Numbered from the stretch's first letter, positions 44,408-54,100 are shown. The stretch: 64,000 nucleotides of DNA from Psychrobacter okhotskensis (GCF_013248965.1 NZ_JABRVQ010000015.1:16588-80587), one strand, 5' to 3'. The notes: generated from the letters alone by a model not told the origin. Translations and numbers: made by a program.

Positions 44408-44553
44408 TATAGTCAGTCCCAAATAAAATGACTACAAATATTTTAATGCGCTACTGGTATAAACTTTCCTTGCTTGCTGTGCCCTCGCAGTTTCGATGCT
44501 ACGAAAAATTCATCCCAGTAACACTGTGTTTATTTTATATAAGACTGACTATA
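44408..44553 (+). repeat. R4: short palindromic-ended repeat element, copy 4 of 4 (best ends)
   Basis: The 146-bp element starts TATAGTCAGTC and ends GACTGACTATA, an 11-bp perfect terminal inverted repeat. The core CCTTGCTTGCTGTGCC, with GCGCTACTGGTATA before and CATCCCAGTAACA after, matches R3 and R1. It lies in the 410-bp gap between the antiporter start and glpM, where no gene is seen. A second TATAGTC, 26 bp to the left, may be a decayed end. Confidence 0.7.
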
Positions 44554-44705
44554 GGATCATAAAACCGTTCTCAAGAATAACACTTCCTACCAACCTTAAA
44601 GAACCGATCGTCAAAGAAATTTTATTAAAAAAACGTACCAATCTTTCTATTTAAACTTATAAAGCGTTCTTTGAATTGAGACTTATAACCTTGTTCTGCA
44701 GCTTA

Positions 44706-45041
44706 TTAAGCCTGAATGTATTGCCAAGCAAGCACTAAAATAGTCGCTGCCACTGTCCAAGCGACGACGCCTAGTAGCAATGCCTTATACAAGCTGACAT
44801 AACTGATGCTAAAAAACACCACAAAAGTATAAATAAGATGCGGGATGACACCAAGCATACTAAATATCAATGCCACTCTTAGATCCGCGGCACTACGCTC
44901 AGTACCAACGATGAAATGACTGATCAGGGTAAATGTAGGGAATAGCGGTGCCAATGCCGCCAGATAGAAGAATTTGGTCTGCGCAAATAATTGAATGAGC
45001 AAAACCATCAAAGCGCCAATAAGTATTTTTAGCCAAATCAC
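44706..45041 (-). CDS. glpM: GlpM-family membrane protein
   Basis: A 111-residue membrane protein with four hydrophobic segments. LKILIGALMVLLIQLFAQTK, PLFPTFTLISHFIVGTERS, ALIFSMLGVIPHLIYTFV and LLGVVAWTVAATILVLAWQ follow the GlpM family (Pseudomonas), a small inner-membrane protein linked to glycerol metabolism and alginate. Start chosen at GTG 45041 with AGGAG about 11 bases upstream, giving the usual family length. The frame continues to 45185, but that extension overlaps the upstream gene's terminator at 45154-45213 and is not credible. Confidence 0.8.
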   Translation of the reverse strand: MIWLKILIGALMVLLIQLFAQTKFFYLAALAPLFPTFTLISHFIVGTERSAADLRVALIFSMLGVIPHLIYTFVVFFSISYVSLYKALLLGVVAWTVAATILVLAWQYIQA

Positions 45042-45153
45042 GACGGGGTCATCTCCTATGGAATGATAAGGGCTGGAAATAACCCAATCTACCATGATAC
45101 TAAAGTCTGCAAACCGACATAAGAGCAATAACTGATTAATTAATCTATAGGAT

Positions 45154-45213
45154 AAAAAAGTGCAAGAAGCCCCATTTAGCAACATTGCTAGATGGGGCTT
45201 CTTGCACTTTTTT
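45154..45213. terminator. Strong hairpin terminator after the 2-keto-acid decarboxylase
   Basis: A 29-bp almost perfect stem, A-rich on the left and T-rich on the right (centre GAAGCCCCATTTAGC / GCTAGATGGGGCTTC), lies 26 bp past the stop at 45239. On the reverse strand it ends in CTTTTTTATCC, a good U tract. Confidence 0.85.
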
Positions 45214-45238
45214 ATGAAGCGAGTTTTTTATTAATTAC

Positions 45239-46909
45239 TCAATCATTTTTTGGCTTCAGCGCGGCACTGATGTCGGCCAGTAGTGGCGGGATATCATGCT
45301 TACCAGCGATGACTTCCAACATAACCAGCTTGTCTTTGGCGGCAGCTGCTTGCTTGAGAGCTGCTTTTAACTCACCCGCTGTCTCTGCTTTTAGTAGCAG
45401 ACTACTATCATCAGTAGCACCAAACGCTTTTGGCATCAGCTGCCAGTCACATTTAGGGATGTCGTTATAATACTGATTTTCACCATGAATCGCCCGCTCA
45501 ACGGTATAGCCGTCATTATTAATCAGTACAATCACAGGATTGACCCGCTCTTGAATCATGACCGCAATCTCTTGAATGGTTAATAATGCCGAGCCATCAC
45601 CAATCAGCAAAATACTACGCTTATGCGGCGATGCAATGGCCGCGCCTAAACTCGCCGGCAAAGTATAACCGATAGAACCCCACATAGGCTGTCCATAAGA
45701 CGTCACGCCTTCTGGCAGACGCACATCACTGATACCAAAATAGGCAGTACCTTGTTCAGAAAACACCAAGTTTTTATCATCAAGCGCATCAGCGATGATA
45801 TGCCATAAGTCATCTTGACGGATAGCCTCATCATCCTTGCCATGTTGCTCATGCGGCTTTACCTCTTCACAGAACTGCTTTGGCACAATGTTAATATCTG
45901 AAGTCATCACCTCATGCAATGTTTTTAGAGCATCTTTTAGGGCAATGGGTGCAAAGTTTCTGCCTGCGATACTTGCACGCTCATAATGCAGGTCAACCAC
46001 CACATTTTCATCAATATTTTGGCTAAAACCCGCTGTCGTAGTATCCGTATACTGCACGCCAATCTTAATCAAACATTCACAGTTTTCGACCATATCCTTA
46101 ACGACGGGACGCGATGCCACGCCTGCATAAGTCCCTGCCCAACGATCACTGTTTTCGTCAAGCAAAGTTTTGCCCCACGATAGCGTCGTATAAGGAATAT
46201 TGGTATCGGCAAGCAACGCTTTTAACTGCTTTTGCAGCCCTAAACGATGCACCATCAAGTCTGCCATAAGCGTGGTGGTTTTGTTTGGCAGAAATTCTAT
46301 TAGCGCTTGCTTAAAATCATCTAGCGCCGCTTGACTGGTGATATCTTCTTCACTATCGACAAGTTTGGTCGTCGGCGGATAAATGGGCGTTTTTGCAACA
46401 TCTGGTGATAACAGTAAATAACCGGGACGATGCTTTTTAAGAATCAGACGAATAACCCGATCAATCTCAGAAGCAGCATTTTCAGGTGTAATGTGCGCGC
46501 GCGCCACAGTCACCGGCTCGACCATTTTAATAAAATGGTTAAATACCCCGTCACCCAAAGTATGGTGAATCCGGCGTTTGGAATCTTGCAATGCTGTGCT
46601 TGGTGCGCCGACCACATGCAATACCGGTGCATACTCTGCAAACGAGCCTGCCGTTGCATTAATCGCTGACAGCTCACCGACGCCAAAAGTCGTTACCATA
46701 GCGGCAAAACCACGCTCACGTGCATAGCCGTCAGCTGCGTAGCCTGCATTCAACTCATTGGTGTTACCCACCCAGCGCAATTTATCAGAAGCGATAACAT
46801 TGTCTAAAAATGTTAAATTAAAATCACCGGGCACACCAAATATTTCAGTGGCACCCGCTTCAGCGATTCGATCAAACAAATAATCAGCGATGGTATATTG
46901 TTGACTCAT
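45239..46909 (-). CDS. Indolepyruvate/phenylpyruvate-type 2-keto-acid decarboxylase (ThDP)
   Basis: A 556-residue ThDP decarboxylase of the pyruvate/indolepyruvate group. Catalytic Glu in NTNELNAGYAADGYARERG, the active-site HH pair in KRRIHHTLGDGVFNHFIKM, and ThDP motif GDGSALLTIQE to INNDGYTVERAIHGENQYYN are all present. Length matches IpdC and KdcA. It would convert aromatic or branched 2-keto acids to aldehydes. Substrate cannot be fixed from sequence. The gene is monocistronic with a clear terminator; ATG 46909 lies behind AAGGATAAG. Confidence 0.9.
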   Translation of the reverse strand: MSQQYTIADYLFDRIAEAGATEIFGVPGDFNLTFLDNVIASDKLRWVGNTNELNAGYAADGYARERGFAAMVTTFGVGELSAINATAGSFAEYAPVLHVVGAPSTALQDSKRRIHHTLGDGVFNHFIKMVEPVTVARAHITPENAASEIDRVIRLILKKHRPGYLLLSPDVAKTPIYPPTTKLVDSEEDITSQAALDDFKQALIEFLPNKTTTLMADLMVHRLGLQKQLKALLADTNIPYTTLSWGKTLLDENSDRWAGTYAGVASRPVVKDMVENCECLIKIGVQYTDTTTAGFSQNIDENVVVDLHYERASIAGRNFAPIALKDALKTLHEVMTSDINIVPKQFCEEVKPHEQHGKDDEAIRQDDLWHIIADALDDKNLVFSEQGTAYFGISDVRLPEGVTSYGQPMWGSIGYTLPASLGAAIASPHKRSILLIGDGSALLTIQEIAVMIQERVNPVIVLINNDGYTVERAIHGENQYYNDIPKCDWQLMPKAFGATDDSSLLLKAETAGELKAALKQAAAAKDKLVMLEVIAGKHDIPPLLADISAALKPKND

Positions 46910-47102
46910 TTCTTATCCTTTGACTTATCATTCTAAGTATTGTTGGTTTTTAATTTGATTATGACTAACTATAAAGTACATCCCAGCTTATTTATTTAAT
47001 GCAAAGCTTTTGGAATGCATATTATAAGAAACTGTTATAACATACATTTATGGCCAGATAACATACCTGTCTTACTAACTTTTACTTTTTTCGTCATAGG
47101 TG

Positions 47103-47130
47103 TTGACACTCTTAAAAAACTGCGTATAAT
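47103..47130 (+). promoter_or_regulatory. sigma70 promoter of the tRNA-Gly gene
   Basis: A consensus -35 TTGACA at 47103-47108 and perfect -10 TATAAT at 47125-47130 with a 16-bp spacer lie about 38 bp before the tRNA. Confidence 0.85.
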
Positions 47131-47167
47131 ACGCCTTCATCAACTAACGACAGTTAATTGATAATCA

Positions 47168-47242
47168 GCGGGAATAGCTCAGTGGTAGAGCATAACCTTG
47201 CCAAGGTTGGGGTCGAGAGTTCGAATCTCTTTTCCCGCTCCA
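47168..47242 (+). tRNA. tRNA-Gly (anticodon GCC)
   Basis: A full cloverleaf: acceptor GCGGGAA / TTCCCGC, D arm AGCTCAGTGGTAGAGC, anticodon stem AACCT-TGCCAAG-GTT with GCC, and T arm with TTCGAAT. T and an encoded CCA follow. It marks the left border of the defence-like region. Confidence 0.97.
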
Positions 47243-47262
47243 AATTAGCTTGAATAAAGCGC

Positions 47263-47305
47263 AAAAGCCTCACATCTCTTAATGGGAGATGTGAGGCTTT
47301 TTTTT
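47263..47305 (+). terminator. Rho-independent terminator of tRNA-Gly
   Basis: AAAAGCCTCACATCTC pairs with GAGATGTGAGGCTTTT over 16 bases and runs into eight T residues, 21 bp past the tRNA. Confidence 0.93.
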
Positions 47306-47376
47306 GTCCATTTTTCGGGGGTTGTAGAGAAATTCTCGAGGTATCTTTTTGAATATAGTTAAGTTTATCTACTCAG

Positions 47377-47727
47377 TCAAAAAGCTCGTTTTCGGTGCGG
47401 TGCCCGTGAATAAGCTACTTTGGCTTCGCCATCCACTGTTTCATAAGTATCATGAAAGGTTTTTTTGTAACTTATCCAAGCTTGCTTCAAAGAAGGGTTG
47501 CCTTCAAACTTTACGTCTAATGAGTCTTTATCAAGATTAGAGTTGTCATTAAGCTTGTCTAATTCATCAGCTAGTTGTGATATTTTATTGTTTAGTTCCT
47601 TAGCAGGACTTAAATAGTTTAAGAAAAACCGCAAACTGATATAAGCAATAAAGATGAAAATTATTGCAGGAAAAACATAATAGCCTTGCGAAAACTGCGC
47701 TACTTTTAACCAATTTATCAATATCAC
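47377..47727 (-). pseudogene. Truncated ZorA-like (MotA/ExbB proton channel) N-terminal fragment
   Basis: A 116-residue frame from GTG 47727. It has one TM segment (GYYVFPAIIFIFIAYISLRF) followed by a short charged coiled-coil (KELNNKISQLADELDKLNDN) and then FEGNPSLKQAWISYKKTFHD, a pattern like the segment FxxxPxLxxxWxxYxxTLH near the N-terminus of ZorA-type proteins. The frame ends at 47377 (AYSRAPHRKRAF), where ZorA proteins continue for hundreds of residues with further TM segments. It is therefore likely a fragment cut off toward the tRNA-Gly terminator. The resemblance is by eye only. Confidence 0.45.
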
Positions 47728-48219
47728 CTATCCCATCAAATAAAAGGTTGAAAGTTATACTATTCAACCTAAACATAACCAAATTAAAGTCAGCAAATTT
47801 TAGTAATAAATATCTAGGTCAAAAACCATCCATAACAACAGGCAAGACCCGTCGTTACAAGCTGCAACTTACAAAAATGGAATATTAACATAAACAAATG
47901 ACTAGAAAATGATTGACGACTAATATCTAGGAAATAAAAAATAAATTTGAGAATTAATGGCTATATGCATTTATATTTTTTATCGGAGAATAACTATAGT
48001 TTAAATTAATACTGAACTCGCAAGACAACAGATGACATACGATCTTCCGCTTCTATTCAAATAACCTTCTTATCTATTTACACTAAACCTGAGATGAAAT
48101 CGATGACTATTAACCCTTTAAGTCAATCTACATGACTAGAATAAGGGCCGTTGTGTGATACCATTCTTCGATAAATTTTTCATTTAATAAAACCTCCTCT
48201 GATCATAAGATTTATACCT
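47728..48219. other. Intergenic AT-rich region upstream of hsdM
   Basis: About 490 AT-rich bases with no supported gene or repeat. It must hold the promoter of the hsdM-led operon; several candidate -10 boxes exist and none stands out. AAACCTCC at about 48190 is not a Shine-Dalgarno. Confidence 0.5.
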
Positions 48220-50943
48220 ATGGCACTTAAGAAAACCGAGATTTATTCTACTCTTTGGGCAAGTTGCAATGAGCTACGCGGTGGCATGGATGCCAGCCAA
48301 TACAAAGACTACGTATTGACCATGCTATTTATGAAGTACGTGTCTGATAAATATAAAGACGATGCCTTTGGCGATATCGTAGTACCAGAAGGCGGTAGCT
48401 TCGATGATATGGTGGCGCTCAAAGGCGACAAAGAAATTGGTGAAAAAGTCGATAAAATTATCGCTAAGCTTGCTGACGCCAACGGTTTGCGCGGTGTCAT
48501 TGACGTTGCTGACTTTAACGACGAAGAAAAACTGGGCAAAGGCAAAGAGCACGTTGACCGCTTGTCTAAGCTGATTGGTATATTTGAAGGTTTGGATTTA
48601 TCAGGCAACCGTGCTGATGGTGATGACCTGCTGGGCGATGCGTATGAGTTTCTAATGCGTCATTTCGCTACAGAGTCTGGCAAATCAAAGGGGCAGTTTT
48701 ACACCCCATCGGAAGTATCACGTATTTTGGCGAAGATTATTGGTGTTGACGACAATACACCACTGGACGCGACTGTATATGACCCAGCCTGCGGTTCAGG
48801 TTCTCTGCTACTAAAAGTTAGCGATGAAGCACCACACGGCTTGACTATCTATGGTCAAGAGATGGACTTTGCGACTACGGCACTAGCAAAGATGAATATG
48901 ATATTGCATGGGGCTACAGGCGCTGACATCTACAAAGGCAATACCCTGTCCTCTCCGCACTTCGTAGAAGGCAATCAGCTTAAGACTTTTGATTTTATCG
49001 TGGCAAACCCGCCATTTAGTAATAAAAACTGGACCAGTGGCTTAAACCCAGAGTCGGATGAGTTTGACCGTTTCACTTGGGGTATTCCGCCTGAGAAGAA
49101 CGGTGATTACGCTTTCCTTCTGCATATCATCAAAAGCCTAAAAAGCACGGGCGTTGGCGCAGTGATTCTGCCACATGGCGTGCTATTCCGAGGGAATGCC
49201 GAAGCGCATATCCGCCAGAACCTCATCAAGCAAGGCTATATTAAAGGCATCATTGGCTTGCCAGCCAACCTTTTCTACGGTACGGGCATCCCTGCTTGTG
49301 TCATCGTGATTGATAAAAACACCGCACAGAGCCGAGCAAAAGGTGATGCGGGTCTATTTATGATCGATGCCAGCCGTGGCTACATGAAAGATGGCAATAA
49401 AAACCGCCTACGTAGTCAAGATATCCACAAAATCGTCGATGTTTTTAATTCTCAAATCGCTCTAGAAGGCTATAGCCGAATGATTGAGTTGGATGAGATC
49501 ATTGATAACGACTATAACTTAAATATCCCTCGCTATATCGATGCCAGTATTGATGAAGATCAGCATGATCTGACTGCGCATTTAAAAGGTGGTATTCCTG
49601 TCGCAGATATCGATTCCCTAGAGTCTTATTGGCAGGTATTGCCTAACTTACGCCAGACGCTATTTTCTGATTTACGTGATGGTTATCGTGAGTGCCTCGT
49701 GGCATCGACTGAGGTCAAAGCAGCGGTATTGGCTCATCCTGAGTTTATTACCTTTGCTGAGCAAAGCCTAACGCCATTCAATGACTGGTGGCAAGCCATA
49801 AAGCTGAGTGAAATCACCAAAGGCGATAGACCTAAAGCCCTTATTCATAAAATCGGTGAAGATCTGCTAGCACGCTATGCTCATGCACCCCTACTCGATA
49901 AATACGATATCTATCAAATCCTGATGGACTACTGGAGTGAAAGCTTGCAGGACGATATCTATGCTATTAGCCAAGATGGCTGGCAAGTGGGTAAGCAGTT
50001 GCGTCAGCTTATCGCTGCTAAAGGCGAAAAGCTTAAAGAAACCCCTGACCTTATTATCAATAAGAATAAGTACAAAGCCGAGCTTATCGCGCCTGCGCTT
50101 ATCATTAACCGATACTATAGCGATGAGCAAGCCCATATTAATGCCATGCAAGATGAACTTGATACAATAAGTAGCAACTTGAGTGAACTTATCGAGGAGC
50201 ATAACAATGAAGAAGGTATACTCAATAATATAAGTACCAAAAAAGAAGCTAATGAAGCTTTAAAAGACTTTTATGTTCTTGCTTATAGAGTATTCGCACC
50301 TGATCAATATAAAAACTATGTGAGAACGAATAAAGAGATTGAAAGCGCACAAAATGAACTATTGATATTAGGTCAGAGCCATGCGATTGACAAAGCCAAT
50401 AATCATAGTGGGAAGATTACTCTGAAAAACTTGAAAGCCTATCTAAATACTGACGCCTCAGCAGATGATATTAATACCATCAATACCTACCTTAAAAAAG
50501 ACAGTTTAATAAAAACTGAGCTAAAAAAGGTTAAAGTTTTTGAGAAAGAAGCCGTTGCCGTAATTGGTAAGAAAATGCAAGAAGATGACGAATCTGATTT
50601 TACTGACATTCAAAACATTCAACAGTTTTTGCAATTAACTGACATGGAAGCCAACGCGAAAAAGTCATTAAAAGAAGCGCAAGATGCTTTAGATATGGCG
50701 GTATTTAAGCACTACCCAACTTTGGATGACGCGGCTATCAAGACGCTATTGATTGATGATAAATGGCATGCCACGCTACAAGGGCGTATCGAAGATGAGA
50801 TTGAGCGTATTACTGCCCAGCTTGCTAACCGTATCAAGGAGCTAGATGAGCGTTATGCTGAGCCTTTATCGCAAATCATAGATGAGGTGGAGACGTTAAG
50901 CCAAAAAGTACAAGCGCATCTGCAAGCGATGGGAGTGGCGTAA
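48220..50943 (+). CDS. hsdM: Type I restriction-modification methyltransferase HsdM
   Basis: A 907-residue adenine-N6 methyltransferase. N-terminal HsdM helical domain (LWASCNELRGGMDASQYKDY), SAM motif DPACGSGSLLL (about residue 188) and catalytic NPPFSNKNW (about 263). A long C-terminal part of about 420 residues contains coiled coil and a charged insert (about 665-815) before the final RYAEPLSQIIDEVETL. The long-C-terminus form occurs in a subset of type I systems. Pairs with HsdS for methylation. First gene of the operon; its TAA overlaps the hsdS ATG (TAATG). Confidence 0.96.
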   Translation: MALKKTEIYSTLWASCNELRGGMDASQYKDYVLTMLFMKYVSDKYKDDAFGDIVVPEGGSFDDMVALKGDKEIGEKVDKIIAKLADANGLRGVIDVADFNDEEKLGKGKEHVDRLSKLIGIFEGLDLSGNRADGDDLLGDAYEFLMRHFATESGKSKGQFYTPSEVSRILAKIIGVDDNTPLDATVYDPACGSGSLLLKVSDEAPHGLTIYGQEMDFATTALAKMNMILHGATGADIYKGNTLSSPHFVEGNQLKTFDFIVANPPFSNKNWTSGLNPESDEFDRFTWGIPPEKNGDYAFLLHIIKSLKSTGVGAVILPHGVLFRGNAEAHIRQNLIKQGYIKGIIGLPANLFYGTGIPACVIVIDKNTAQSRAKGDAGLFMIDASRGYMKDGNKNRLRSQDIHKIVDVFNSQIALEGYSRMIELDEIIDNDYNLNIPRYIDASIDEDQHDLTAHLKGGIPVADIDSLESYWQVLPNLRQTLFSDLRDGYRECLVASTEVKAAVLAHPEFITFAEQSLTPFNDWWQAIKLSEITKGDRPKALIHKIGEDLLARYAHAPLLDKYDIYQILMDYWSESLQDDIYAISQDGWQVGKQLRQLIAAKGEKLKETPDLIINKNKYKAELIAPALIINRYYSDEQAHINAMQDELDTISSNLSELIEEHNNEEGILNNISTKKEANEALKDFYVLAYRVFAPDQYKNYVRTNKEIESAQNELLILGQSHAIDKANNHSGKITLKNLKAYLNTDASADDINTINTYLKKDSLIKTELKKVKVFEKEAVAVIGKKMQEDDESDFTDIQNIQQFLQLTDMEANAKKSLKEAQDALDMAVFKHYPTLDDAAIKTLLIDDKWHATLQGRIEDEIERITAQLANRIKELDERYAEPLSQIIDEVETLSQKVQAHLQAMGVA

Positions 50944-52256
50944 TGAGTGAGGTTAAGATACCTGAAGGTTACAAGCAAACTGAAATTGGGGTTATTCCTG
51001 AGGATTGGCGTATAGCTACTATAGAAGATATAGCAATTTTTAGAAATGGAGTTGCCCATGAAAAATTCATCGATGCTAATGGTAAATACATAGCAGTGAA
51101 CTCTAAATTTATATCTACTGAAGCGAAGGTTATCAAGCGAACTAAGGTTTTAAGAAACCCTGCCTACAAAAATGAAATATTGATGGTGATGAGTGACGTA
51201 CCTAATGGTAGAGCTATCGCAAAATGCTTTCTAGTTCCTGATGATAGTGTTTATTCAATTAATCAAAGAATATGTGCATTAAACATTACTAAAGATAATC
51301 CTAAATACATATTCTATCAACTAAATCGTAATCCTTATTACTTAGCATTTGATGATGGAGTTAAACAAACCAACTTAAGAAGACAGGACGTTCTTGATTG
51401 TCCTTTGATGATACCACCTAAACAAGAACAAAATGCAATCGCTACTGCCCTATCTGATATCGATGATTTAATCGGATCGCTAGAAAAATTGATTGCTAAA
51501 AAAGAAGCGATAAAAACCGCCACCATGCAGCAGCTACTCACGGGCAAAACTCGCCTGCCTGAGTTTGCTACTCATGAAGACGGTAGCGCTAAAGGATTTA
51601 AACAGACTGAATTGGGGCGAATTCCTGAGGATTGGGAGGTTTTTGAATTTGGAAGCTTAATCAATTATATAAAAGGCTGTCCTTTTAAGTCTGCTGATTA
51701 TCAACATACTGGAGTTAGAATTATACGTGTTAGTGATACAAGTTTTACTGACATTAAAGATAATAATCCTATTTATATTTCAGACAGCAAAGCTAAACTT
51801 TACAAACCTTGGAAACTACAAAAAGGTGATTTAATTATTTCTACTGTAGGTTCAAAACCTCCAATGTACGACTCTTTGGTCGGGAAAGCAATCAAAGTCA
51901 CAAGTAAACATGATGGTAGCTTATTAAATCAAAATGCTTTAAGAGTGAGAGCAAAGTCGGATACAGATGGTATTCAATCACTGCTTCTAAGTCATTTTAG
52001 AACAGAACGCTATATTGATTTTATTGAGAAAATTTATAGGGGTAATGCTAACCAAGCATCAATAACCTTGCAGAGTCTTTTTGAGTTTAAAGTTCCCTTA
52101 CCTAACTCTAAAAAAGAACAAACCGCCATCGCCACTATTCTCTCTGATATGGATACTGAGATTCAAGCTTTGCAGCAGCGCTTAGACAAAACCAAAGACA
52201 TCAAGCAAGGCATGATGCAGCAGCTGTTGACTGGGAAAGTGCGGTTGGCGCACTAA
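50943..52256 (+). CDS. hsdS: Type I specificity subunit HsdS
   Basis: A 437-residue specificity protein with two target-recognition domains. Each starts with a PEDW motif (EIGVIPEDWRIA; ELGRIPEDWEVF) and ends with a conserved helix, the first bearing IKTATMQQLLTGKTRLPEF and the second IKQGMMQQLLTGKVRLAH. Together with HsdM and HsdR it sets a bipartite target. Two TRDs with repeated helices are normal. It lies 17 bp before the DUF262 gene. Confidence 0.95.
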   Translation: MSEVKIPEGYKQTEIGVIPEDWRIATIEDIAIFRNGVAHEKFIDANGKYIAVNSKFISTEAKVIKRTKVLRNPAYKNEILMVMSDVPNGRAIAKCFLVPDDSVYSINQRICALNITKDNPKYIFYQLNRNPYYLAFDDGVKQTNLRRQDVLDCPLMIPPKQEQNAIATALSDIDDLIGSLEKLIAKKEAIKTATMQQLLTGKTRLPEFATHEDGSAKGFKQTELGRIPEDWEVFEFGSLINYIKGCPFKSADYQHTGVRIIRVSDTSFTDIKDNNPIYISDSKAKLYKPWKLQKGDLIISTVGSKPPMYDSLVGKAIKVTSKHDGSLLNQNALRVRAKSDTDGIQSLLLSHFRTERYIDFIEKIYRGNANQASITLQSLFEFKVPLPNSKKEQTAIATILSDMDTEIQALQQRLDKTKDIKQGMMQQLLTGKVRLAH

Positions 52257-52273
52257 AATTACAAGGAAGTAAT

Positions 52274-54100
52274 ATGCAAGACAATCAACTAGAAATAAAA
52301 CCAATAGTCGACCTATTGGATGAAAGTTTCTATATCCCTGCTTATCAACGTGGCTACCGCTGGAAAGAAAAACAAGTTCAAGACTTATTAGAAGATATCA
52401 GAGAGTTTTATCTGACCTCACTGAACTCCGAAAAGGATACTTTTTACTGCTTACAACCTGTTGTCGTCAAACAGCGTGAAGATGGCTCTTGGGAAATCGT
52501 CGATGGACAACAACGACTAACCACTATTTACATCATTTTAACCTGCTTGAAAGATATACCCTCGCTATTATGCAAGGCACCTTATGAAATGAGTTATGAG
52601 ACTAGAACAAAATCCTCCGGTTTTTTAGCCAGTATCAACGAAGATCAAGCTAGAGATAATATCGACTTTTTCCATATTTATAAAGCTAAAGAAGCCATCA
52701 AGTCATGGTTTGATGAGCAAAAGGATTCAGATAAATATAACTCTATAAAGACGCCTTTACTCAATTTAGATAATAAAAGTGTAAAAGTAATTTGGTATGA
52801 GCTCAGCGACCATGAGGTACCCACCCAAGTATTTTCAAGACTTAACGTCGGAAAAATACCTCTGGTAAGTGCAGAACTTATTAAGGCATTGTTCTTAAAA
52901 TCAAGCAATTTCACTTTAGAATCGAAATCGAAGGATGCCCAAAGTCTATTGCAGCTTACGCTTTCTCAAGAATGGGATGCCATTGAAAAAAGTCTTCAAA
53001 ATGATGCTTTTTGGTATTTTTTGAGCAACGAAACTCTTGAGTCAAACCGCATTGATTTATTACTCACTCTTAGAGCATCAGATCATAGTGAAATAGAAAA
53101 TAACAGAGATGAGTTAAACACTTTTTTGCAATTTAATGAGCTGCTAAAAGAAGATAACTTTGACATGGTTCAAGAATGGCAAAACATCAAGCGTTTAATG
53201 ATGACATTAGAAGAGTGGTTTAATAACCGCGAATTACTCCATTTAATCGGCTATTTAATAACTGAGGGCAAAACGATTCCTGAAATCATGCGACTTAGTA
53301 AAGATAGCCGAGATAAGCAACATTTAAGACATAAACTTATAGGTCAAGTTTTTAACCTTACTTTTGATGCTAAGTTCAATGCCTTGTCATCATTTGATGA
53401 AATTGAATCAAAAGTCCGTGATCACTTATCAGAGCTTGATTATGAGTCTAAGAACTTGAGTAAGATTCGCCGTATCTTTTTACTTTTTAATATTGTCAGC
53501 TTATTGAGTAACCCCAAATCAAACTCTCGCTTTCAATTTGATAGATATAAAAGTGAGAATTGGGATGTTGAGCATATACGTTCAGTAGCCTCAAATATAC
53601 CTGAAGGCATTAGTAATCAAAAGAAATGGCTAATAGATGTTAAAGACTATTTAGACAACTCAAAAGTTGATACAAGCCCTTTCAAGCTTAATAACGCTGA
53701 ACAAAATGAAAAGCAACGTATCAATAGTGAAATTAACCAAATCCTTCAGGCACAAACCTTTCAACAAGATAAGTTTGAGAATGTTTATAAGAATATCATA
53801 GAGATCTACGATCCTAGCAATGGCGAAGCAGTAGATAACTCAATCGGCAATCTAACTTTGCTTGATAGATACACCAATCGCAGTTATAAAAACGCCATCT
53901 TTCCAATTAAACGCAAGCATATTATTGAGCTTGATAAAAAGGCTATATATGTGCCTTTATGCACCAAAAATGTCTTTTTGAAGTATTACAGTCAAAATTT
54001 AGATAGCATGCTTTACTGGCGCTCAGAAGATAGCCAAAACCATCAAGATGCTATTATAGAAACCATAACAGAATACTTTTTTAAAAATGGAGCTCAATAA
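52274..54100 (+). CDS. DUF262 + DUF1524 (GmrSD-type HNH) protein
   Basis: A 608-residue protein with an N-terminal ParB-like DUF262 domain (IPAYQRGYRW; WEIVDGQQRLTTIY, DGQQR about residue 77) and a C-terminal HNH DUF1524-like domain (VEHIRS, about 433; DNSIGNLTLLDRYTNRSYKNAIF, about 520-540; final KRKHI). This is the domain order of GmrS-GmrD fusions, which use nucleotides through the DGQQR motif and cut modified phage DNA. It is transcribed inside the hsd operon between hsdS and a second DUF262 gene, with an AAGGAAG Shine-Dalgarno and a coupled junction (TAATG) to the next gene. Whether it cuts modified or unmodified DNA is unknown. Confidence 0.9.
   Translation: MQDNQLEIKPIVDLLDESFYIPAYQRGYRWKEKQVQDLLEDIREFYLTSLNSEKDTFYCLQPVVVKQREDGSWEIVDGQQRLTTIYIILTCLKDIPSLLCKAPYEMSYETRTKSSGFLASINEDQARDNIDFFHIYKAKEAIKSWFDEQKDSDKYNSIKTPLLNLDNKSVKVIWYELSDHEVPTQVFSRLNVGKIPLVSAELIKALFLKSSNFTLESKSKDAQSLLQLTLSQEWDAIEKSLQNDAFWYFLSNETLESNRIDLLLTLRASDHSEIENNRDELNTFLQFNELLKEDNFDMVQEWQNIKRLMMTLEEWFNNRELLHLIGYLITEGKTIPEIMRLSKDSRDKQHLRHKLIGQVFNLTFDAKFNALSSFDEIESKVRDHLSELDYESKNLSKIRRIFLLFNIVSLLSNPKSNSRFQFDRYKSENWDVEHIRSVASNIPEGISNQKKWLIDVKDYLDNSKVDTSPFKLNNAEQNEKQRINSEINQILQAQTFQQDKFENVYKNIIEIYDPSNGEAVDNSIGNLTLLDRYTNRSYKNAIFPIKRKHIIELDKKAIYVPLCTKNVFLKYYSQNLDSMLYWRSEDSQNHQDAIIETITEYFFKNGAQ

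Noticed and set aside
44706..45185. Long 159-codon version of GlpM
   Set aside because: The extra N-terminal codons lie within the terminator stem at 45154-45213 and lack family resemblance.
47664..47888. Small forward ORF overlapping the ZorA-like fragment start
   Set aside because: No ribosome-binding site or family resemblance; it is a by-product of AT-rich intergenic sequence.
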